Shown here: positions 14,264 through 18,210 of the stretch, in pieces
Numbering within the stretch: the stretch's first letter is position 1
Layout of the letters: each line of letters opens with the position of its first letter
Assembly: GCA_937958475.1 (NCBI GenBank)
Contig: CALFXR010000175.1
Span: 1-18,210 of the forward strand
From: an uncultured Mesorhizobium sp.
GTDB taxonomy: Bacteria > Pseudomonadota > Alphaproteobacteria > Rhizobiales > Rhizobiaceae
Reading direction: 5' to 3'
DNA length: 18,210 nt
The notes under the pieces: model-generated
The model's database searches: none
Told to the model about the DNA's origin: nothing
What the model saw: the letters and a program-made list of their open reading frames with translations, nothing else
Program-made: the position numbers and the translations under genes

Positions 14264-14283
14264 GGGCGCGCCGCGGCGCGCCC
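14264..14283. promoter_or_regulatory. 20-bp perfect GC palindrome between dctP and dctQ
   Basis: The sequence is gggcgcgc-cgcg-gcgcgccc: a perfect self-complementary run that, in the dctPQM RNA, folds as an 8-bp all-GC stem with a CGCG loop. It lies 17 bp downstream of the dctP stop and 29 bp before the dctQ start. It has no T-run. Hairpins in this position commonly protect the binding-protein mRNA from 3' decay or partly end transcription, so that much more binding protein than permease is made. That role is inferred here from position. Confidence 0.6.
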
Positions 14284-14300
14284 GGCCGGAGCGGGAATGT

Positions 14301-15275
14301 CTACTCGGCGGCGATCTTCTGCAACGTGTCGCGCAGTTCTCCGTAGCCGAGCGTGTCGTAGACGCCGGCGGTCGCGGCGCGGAATGGCGCCAGGTCCGGT
14401 TCGGAGACGGTCATGCCGGCCGCCTTCATCTCTTCCTCGATCTTGGCGAGCGAATCCTCCGTTCCGTGCGAGGCGACGTCGCCGGCCTTCAGCGCCTCCT
14501 CGCGCAGGATCGTCTGCAACTCCGCGGGCAGGCTGTCGTACCAGCCGGCGCTGGTGACCAGGCCGGTGATCAGGTTGATGTGGTGGGTCTTGGCGAGGAA
14601 CTTGGTGACCTCGAACAGCTTCGAGCCGCGGCCCGCCGGCAACTGCGCCTCGACGGCGTCGATGACGTTCTGCTGCAGCGCCGAGTAGACCTCGGCATAG
14701 GGCATAGGCGTCGGCGTGGCACCCATCGCCTTCACCGTCTCGACCCAGACCGGGGCGCCCGGCGTGCGCATGCGGATGCCGGCGAGGTCCTCGGGCTTGG
14801 CGATCGGCTTGTTGGTCCACAGCTCGCGCTCGCCCTGCCACCAGTTGAACGACAGCACCTGGTGACCCGAGGCGTCGTGCAGCTTCTTCACCCACTCCTC
14901 GAAGAGCGGCGAGGTGACGACCTTGCGAATGCCCGTGTAGCCCGTCGCCAGGTATGGCGCGCCGAGCACGCCGAACTCCTTCTGGAAGACGGCGAGGCGG
15001 CCGCCGTCGACGACGACCGCCACCGGCGCGCCGGCTCGGGCCTGTTCCAGCACGTCCTCGTCGGGACCGAGCTGCGAATTCGGGAACAGTTTCACCTCGA
15101 TCGCGCCCTTGGAGCGCTCGGCAACGGCGTCGCGGAAGCTCTCCAGCCCTTTGTACAGCGGGTCGTTGGTGTTAAGGGCGGTATTGATGCTCAGCGTGTG
15201 GTCTGCCGACAGGGCGGGCGCTGCAAAGAGCGCCACGGCTCCGACCACGAACGCCATCAAAGACGTGTGTTTCAT
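14301..15275 (-). CDS. dctP: TRAP transporter solute-binding protein (DctP family)
   Basis: This periplasmic protein captures the substrate and delivers it to DctQM. The 324 residues begin with a Sec signal peptide (MKHTSLMAFVVGAVALFAAPALSA, cleavage about residue 24). The family hallmarks are NDPLYKGLESFRDAVAERSKGAIEVKLFPNSQLG, then GIRMRTPGAPVWVETVKAMGATPTPMPYAEVYSALQQ and DAVEA. Arg170, in the IRMRTP motif, matches the arginine that holds the substrate carboxylate in characterised family members. This implies an organic or sugar acid; the downstream uxuA points to a hexuronate, mannonate or similar compound. ATG 15275 has a strong ribosome-binding site (gggagga). It is the first gene of the operon and divergent from the GntR regulator, with only 66 bp between their starts. 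Confidence 0.95.
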   Translation of the reverse strand: MKHTSLMAFVVGAVALFAAPALSADHTLSINTALNTNDPLYKGLESFRDAVAERSKGAIEVKLFPNSQLGPDEDVLEQARAGAPVAVVVDGGRLAVFQKEFGVLGAPYLATGYTGIRKVVTSPLFEEWVKKLHDASGHQVLSFNWWQGERELWTNKPIAKPEDLAGIRMRTPGAPVWVETVKAMGATPTPMPYAEVYSALQQNVIDAVEAQLPAGRGSKLFEVTKFLAKTHHINLITGLVTSAGWYDSLPAELQTILREEALKAGDVASHGTEDSLAKIEEEMKAAGMTVSEPDLAPFRAATAGVYDTLGYGELRDTLQKIAAE

Positions 15276-15320
15276 GTGTTCCTCCCAGAACGCGGACCGA
15301 AATTCCAGATTGCCGCTTTC

Positions 15321-15344
15321 AGTAGGCTAGTATGGTAGTATATG
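15321..15344. promoter_or_regulatory. Three tandem 8-bp AGTA repeats in the dctP-gntR divergent region, candidate operator
   Basis: AGTA occurs at 15321, 15329 and 15337, exactly eight bases apart (agtaggct, agtatggt, agtatatg). The last copy runs into the gntR start ATG at 15342. The repeats lie in the only gap between the divergent TRAP operon and its presumed regulator, where a GntR site is expected. TAGTAT at 15328-15333 or 15336-15341 could also be a -10 element for gntR, giving a leaderless or nearly leaderless transcript. Confidence 0.4.
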
Positions 15345-16064
15345 ACTGTCAACATGACGCTTGAATACGCGCTTCCGACACTCGATGCCGACCACCGGGC
15401 ACTCCGCCAGGCGACCATCGGCAGCCGGGTCTACGAGTCTGTCCGCCAGGCGATCGTGCAGTTGCAGTTCCGCCCGGGCAATCCGCTCTCGGAAGCCGAG
15501 ATCGCGCGCCAGCTCGGCGTCTCGCGCCAACCGGTCCGCGAAGCCTTCATCAAGCTCGCCGAGGCGGGCCTCCTCGAGATCCGGCCGCAGCGCGGCACCT
15601 TTGTCCGACTGATCTCGAAGCGCGAGGTGGAAAACGCCCGCTTCCTGCGCGAGGCGATCGAAGTGGCCATCGTGCGCAAGGCGGCGACCGACGCCGGCCC
15701 TGCCGACGTCGCCGACATGGAGGCGCTGATCGCCGACCAGCGCGCGGTGGCGGCGCGCGGCGACAACGTCACCTTCCTCCGGCTCGACGAGGCCTTCCAC
15801 CAGGCCATCGCGCGCAGCGCGGACTGCGTGGATGCATGGCGTGTCATCGAGGGGCTGAAGGCGCAGATGGACCGGGTCCGCTATCTCTCGCTGCCGCAGG
15901 CCACCCCGCTCGACATCATCATCGAGCAGCATCGCTCGATCGTCGCGGCGGTCGCCGCTCAATCGCCCGAGCGCGCCGAGGCGGCGATGCGCGAACACCT
16001 GTCGGAAATCCTCATCTCTCTGCCCAAGCTGGCGGTCGAGCATCCCGCCTTCTTCGCTCCCTGA
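15342..16064 (+). CDS. GntR-family transcriptional regulator, FCD subfamily
   Basis: The 240 residues form an N-terminal winged helix-turn-helix (about 25-92: VYESVRQAIVQLQFRPGNPLSEAEIARQLGVSRQPVREAFIKLAEAGLLE...RGTFV) and an all-helical FCD effector domain (about 97-225). The expected metal-binding residues are present: Asp149 and His153 in LDEAFHQAI, His197 in EQHRSI and His219 in REHL. FCD regulators typically bind carboxylates or sugar acids and repress neighbouring uptake or catabolic genes, which fits the divergent dctPQM-uxuA operon. The start could be ATG 15342 (MTVNMTLEYA) or 15354. Neither has a ribosome-binding site, and tandem repeats lie over the start. Its end shares a hairpin with convergent pdxH. 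Confidence 0.92.
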   Translation: MTVNMTLEYALPTLDADHRALRQATIGSRVYESVRQAIVQLQFRPGNPLSEAEIARQLGVSRQPVREAFIKLAEAGLLEIRPQRGTFVRLISKREVENARFLREAIEVAIVRKAATDAGPADVADMEALIADQRAVAARGDNVTFLRLDEAFHQAIARSADCVDAWRVIEGLKAQMDRVRYLSLPQATPLDIIIEQHRSIVAAVAAQSPERAEAAMREHLSEILISLPKLAVEHPAFFAP

Positions 16065-16086
16065 GGCTCCGCGCCGAAGCTCAGGG
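16059..16086. terminator. Shared hairpin over the stop codons of gntR and pdxH
   Basis: CCCTGAG (16059-16065) and CTCAGGG (16080-16086) form a perfect 7-bp stem, extended by two more pairs after one bulged G. The gntR stop TGA (16062-16064) is in the left arm and the pdxH stop (TCA on the plus strand, 16081-16083) is in the right arm. It has no T-run. It is probably a two-way transcription end or a 3'-end stabiliser. Confidence 0.5.
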
Positions 16087-16698
16087 GAACAGGCGGGTCC
16101 TGTCCCAGCCGCCGTCCTCGCGGCGCGAGAAGACCACCCGGTCGTGCAGCCGGAACGGCCGGTCGTGCCAGAACTCGATCGTCTTCGGTACGATCCGGAA
16201 ACCCGACCAGTAGGGCGGACGCGGGATCTCGCCGATCGCATGGCGGGCCGTGTATTCGGCGACGGCGCGCTCCAGCGCGAAGCGTCCGTCGAGCGGCCGC
16301 GACTGCTTCGACGCCCAGGCGCCGATGCGGCTGCCGCGTGGCCGCGAGGCGAAATAGGCGTCCGCCTCGGCGTCGTCGACGATCTCCACGGGACCGCGCA
16401 GCCTGACCTGGCGACGCAGCGACTTCCAGTGGAAGCACATCGCCGCCTTGCGCTGGCCGAGGATCTCGCGACCCTTGGCGCTCTCGAAATTCGTATAGAA
16501 GACGAAGCCCGCCGCGTCATAGCCCTTCAAGAGCACCATGCGCACGTTCGGCAGCCCGTCTTCGTCGACAGTGGCGAGTGCCACCGCATTCGGGTCGTTC
16601 GGCTCGTTCCGGGCGGCGTCGGCCAGCCATTCGCCGAACAGGCGGAAGGGCTCCGCGCTTTCGGTGAAGTCACCGCTTGTTAACCCTGTTTCGCCCAT
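16081..16698 (-). CDS. pdxH: Pyridoxamine/pyridoxine 5'-phosphate oxidase
   Basis: PdxH oxidises pyridoxine or pyridoxamine 5'-phosphate to pyridoxal 5'-phosphate with FMN and oxygen. The protein is 205 residues, a usual length. It shows PNAVALATVDEDGLPNVRMVLLKGYD, FYTNFESAKGREI, the FMN-binding HWKSLRRQVRLRGPVE (90-105), SRPRGSRIGAWASKQS (118-133), PRPPYWSGFRIVP and the conserved C-terminal end WDRTRLFP. I chose ATG 16698 (MGETGLTSG); a second ATG five codons upstream (16713) is possible, and neither has a strong ribosome-binding site. The gene is divergent from the TTG-started lipoprotein gene, with 42 bp between the starts. Confidence 0.95.
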   Translation of the reverse strand: MGETGLTSGDFTESAEPFRLFGEWLADAARNEPNDPNAVALATVDEDGLPNVRMVLLKGYDAAGFVFYTNFESAKGREILGQRKAAMCFHWKSLRRQVRLRGPVEIVDDAEADAYFASRPRGSRIGAWASKQSRPLDGRFALERAVAEYTARHAIGEIPRPPYWSGFRIVPKTIEFWHDRPFRLHDRVVFSRREDGGWDRTRLFP

Positions 16699-16740
16699 AA
16701 TCGACGCTCGCATTGTGAAGCCGATGCGGGAGATGGCCGA

Positions 16741-17199
16741 TTGCCGCATGAAACGCAAGGCTCGGAGCGCCGCAGCGGGAGCACGGCCGGCATCCGCCGG
16801 TCGGTACTGCTCGGCCCCGTGCTGCTCGCTGTCCTGGCCGGCTGCGCCGGCGGTATCGACCTGCGCGAGGCGGCCGTCGACGAGACGATCAAGACCGGAT
16901 CGATCGGGACGGTGGCGGGCAAGCCGGAGGACGCGCTGCTGTCCGACCAGTCGACCATTCGCGACGCCGTTTCCTCTGCCGACCCCGAGGCGCTCGGCGA
17001 GGCGGGACTCGCCTGGGCGAACGCCCGCACCGGCTCGCGCGGTTCGGTGACGACACTGGTCGAGACCACCCGCAGGGGCTTGCCGTGCCGTCGCTTCGTC
17101 ACCTCGCGCGAGAGCTACGACGGCATCAAGCGCTACACCGGCGAGGTCTGCCGGGTCGTCGGCGATCTCTGGCAGGTCCGCGCCTTCAAGGAAGGCTGA
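16741..17199 (+). CDS. Lipoprotein with C-terminal surface-antigen-like domain (RT0821/Lpp0805-like)
   Basis: This encodes 152 residues starting at TTG 16741. A GGGAG ribosome-binding site (16728-16732) sits at the right distance, and no ATG or GTG lies in this frame between the upstream stop (TAA 16681) and the signal peptide. The nearby ATGs (16733, 16748) are in another frame. Residues about 20-36 form a lipoprotein signal (VLLGPVLLAVLAGC) with lipobox LAGC, so the protein is probably anchored to the outer or inner membrane by its Cys. The C-terminal ~75 residues (LAWANARTGSRGSVTTLVETTRRGLPCRRF...SRESYDGIKRYTGEVCRV...WQVRAFKEG) resemble the small domain of alphaproteobacterial RT0821/Lpp0805 surface proteins as I recall it; two Cys could form a disulfide. 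The function is unknown. Confidence 0.75.
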   Translation: MPHETQGSERRSGSTAGIRRSVLLGPVLLAVLAGCAGGIDLREAAVDETIKTGSIGTVAGKPEDALLSDQSTIRDAVSSADPEALGEAGLAWANARTGSRGSVTTLVETTRRGLPCRRFVTSRESYDGIKRYTGEVCRVVGDLWQVRAFKEG

Positions 17200-17234
17200 C
17201 GCCGCGGGGCCGCTAAAAACCACGCCGGCAAGGG

Positions 17235-17261
17235 CTTGCGGCACTGGAATTTCTTCCTACG
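17235..17261 (+). promoter_or_regulatory. Candidate RpoH (heat-shock) promoter for the DnaJ-type gene
   Basis: CTTG (17235-17238) and CCTACG (17256-17261) are separated by exactly 17 bp. The alphaproteobacterial RpoH consensus I recall is CTTG-N17/18-CYTATNT; the -35 matches and the -10 matches in four positions (C, C, T, A). The site is 50 bp before ATG 17311. A short sequence like this can occur by chance. Confidence 0.4.
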
Positions 17262-17310
17262 GGAACGCATATAGACGGCGACACAACCACTCCTTCAGCA
17301 AGGCACAGGC

Positions 17311-18210
17311 ATGCGCGATCCCTATGACGTGCTGGGCGTTGCCAAGAACGCCTCGGCGAAAGACATCAAGGCGGCCTACCGCAAGCTCGCCAAGAAATTC
17401 CACCCGGACCAGAACCCGGGCGACGCCAAGGCCAAGGACCGCTTCTCCGCGATCAACCAGGCCTACGAGATCGTCGGCGACGAGAAGAAGCGCGGCGCCT
17501 TCGACCGCGGCGAGATCGACGCCGAGGGCAAGCAGCGTTTCCAGGGCTTCGAAGGCGCGGCCGGCGGCGATCCGTTCGCCGGCTTCCGTCGCGGTCAGGC
17601 CGGCCCCGGGGGCACCCGCTTCGAGTTCCGCTCCGGCGGTCCGGGCGGTCCCGGCGGCCCCGGCGGCTTCGACGCCGGCGACATCTTCAGCGATCTCTTC
17701 GGCCAGGCCTTCTCCCAGCAGCGCGGCGCCGGGGCGGGAGGCGGGCGCGGCCATGCACCGTCCGGCGCCGACCTGAACGCGACGCTCGACGTCACCGTCG
17801 AGGAGGTCGCTTCCGCCGCCAAGGTCACGGCGCTTTTCCCCGACGGGCGCAAGCTCGCGGTGAAGCTGCCGCACTATGTCGAGGACGGGCAGACCATCCG
17901 CCTGAAGGGCCAGGGCGAGGCCGGTCCCGGCGGCGCCGGCGACGCGCTGGTGAAGATCCGCTTCCGCAGGCATCCGCGCTACACGGTCGATGGCCGCGAC
18001 CTGCATGTCGACCTGCCGGTTCCCCTGGCCGACGCCGTGCTCGGCGCCAAGCTCCCGGTCGAGACGCCGAGCGGGAGGCTCGCCGTCAACGTGCCCGCCT
18101 GGTCGAGCTCGGACAAGGTCCTGCGCCTGCGCGGCAAGGGCCTGCCGGAGAAGGCCGGCGGCCACGGCGACGTCTACGTCCACGTGCGCATCATGCTGCC
18201 CGACGCCGAT
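17311..18210 (+). CDS. DnaJ/CbpA-type co-chaperone (3' end outside window)
   Basis: This open frame runs to the right edge without a stop (300 codons). The J domain (residues 1-68) has DPYDVLGVAKNASAKDIKAAYRKLAKKFHPDQNPGD, with the essential HPD at 31-33 that stimulates DnaK. A Gly/Phe-rich linker follows (about 78-150), with GGPGGPGGPGG and DIFSDLFGQAF. The C-terminal substrate-binding domain starts at about 152 (LNATLDVTVEEVASAAKVTA) and leads directly into IRLKGQGEAGPGGAGDALVKIRFRRHPRY. There is no CxxCxGxG zinc-finger region, so this is a class II/CbpA-like J protein, not DnaJ itself. Within the window it is nearly complete; only the end of the second C-terminal beta domain is missing. 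It follows the lipoprotein gene in the same direction after 111 bp and probably has its own promoter. Confidence 0.92.
   Translation, partial: MRDPYDVLGVAKNASAKDIKAAYRKLAKKFHPDQNPGDAKAKDRFSAINQAYEIVGDEKKRGAFDRGEIDAEGKQRFQGFEGAAGGDPFAGFRRGQAGPGGTRFEFRSGGPGGPGGPGGFDAGDIFSDLFGQAFSQQRGAGAGGGRGHAPSGADLNATLDVTVEEVASAAKVTALFPDGRKLAVKLPHYVEDGQTIRLKGQGEAGPGGAGDALVKIRFRRHPRYTVDGRDLHVDLPVPLADAVLGAKLPVETPSGRLAVNVPAWSSSDKVLRLRGKGLPEKAGGHGDVYVHVRIMLPDAD

Noticed and set aside
17641..17662. Short GGPGGPGGPGG repeat in the J protein, considered as a collagen-like or tandem DNA repeat
   Set aside because: It is the ordinary Gly-rich linker of this co-chaperone class and too short to be a notable repeat array.
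1..18210. tRNA/rRNA genes, CRISPR arrays, insertion sequences, prophage or integrase genes
   Set aside because: I saw no cloverleaf, spaced direct-repeat array, transposase or integrase motif on either strand; the only repeat element found is the one in glyS.

Overview
This is a GC-rich, densely coding chromosomal window. The gene families and their similarity to remembered rhizobial homologues suggest an alphaproteobacterium of the Rhizobiales/Hyphomicrobiales, probably in or near the Mesorhizobium/Phyllobacteriaceae group. Clues are the glyS C-terminus, a two-domain Sua5, a DUF6101-like protein, and a palindromic repeat built on ctcccccacgagg, a type common in that group. The taxonomic call is inference; no marker gene is complete enough to settle it.

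Layout. (1) 1-606: the C-terminal end of glyS, carrying a 126-bp palindromic repeat read in frame. (2) 650-1823: two minus-strand genes for small exported proteins of unknown function. (3) 1990-4402: a Sua5/TsaC-type tRNA-threonylcarbamoyladenosine enzyme followed by a D-2-hydroxyacid dehydrogenase-like flavoprotein. (4) 4629-5192: a DUF6101-like gene behind a leader that can fold as a three-way junction. (5) 5221-6204: ubiA (ubiquinone synthesis) on the minus strand. (6) 6283-6848: a complete yefM-yoeB toxin-antitoxin operon with a clear operator palindrome, lying between ubiA and purD. (7) 6923-8203: purD. (8) 8232-8468: a small Cys-rich protein on the minus strand. (9) 8545-11190: an acyl-CoA dehydrogenase and a crotonase-fold enzyme that looks more like an enoyl-CoA isomerase than a hydratase, behind a 14-bp palindrome. 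(10) 11197-15275 (minus): a tripartite TRAP transporter (dctP, dctQ, dctM) followed by uxuA. A divergent GntR/FCD regulator at 15342-16064 probably controls them. (11) 16081-17199: pdxH, divergent from a lipoprotein that starts at TTG. (12) 17311 to the right edge: a DnaJ/CbpA-type co-chaperone, cut by the window, with an RpoH-like promoter candidate.

How the genes fit together. The TRAP/uxuA/GntR block reads as a small uptake-and-catabolism locus for a hexuronate or related sugar acid that passes through D-mannonate. The acyl-CoA dehydrogenase/crotonase pair is a beta-oxidation-type module. The rest are housekeeping genes or conserved genes of unknown function. Several convergent gene pairs share hairpins that overlap their stop codons, suggesting compact two-way transcription ends without T-tracts.

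I see no obvious large undescribed system such as a defence island, gene cluster or CRISPR array. The observations most worth following up are the in-frame repeat in glyS, the structured leader of the DUF6101-like gene, the perfect palindrome between dctP and dctQ, and the isomerase-like active site of the crotonase.
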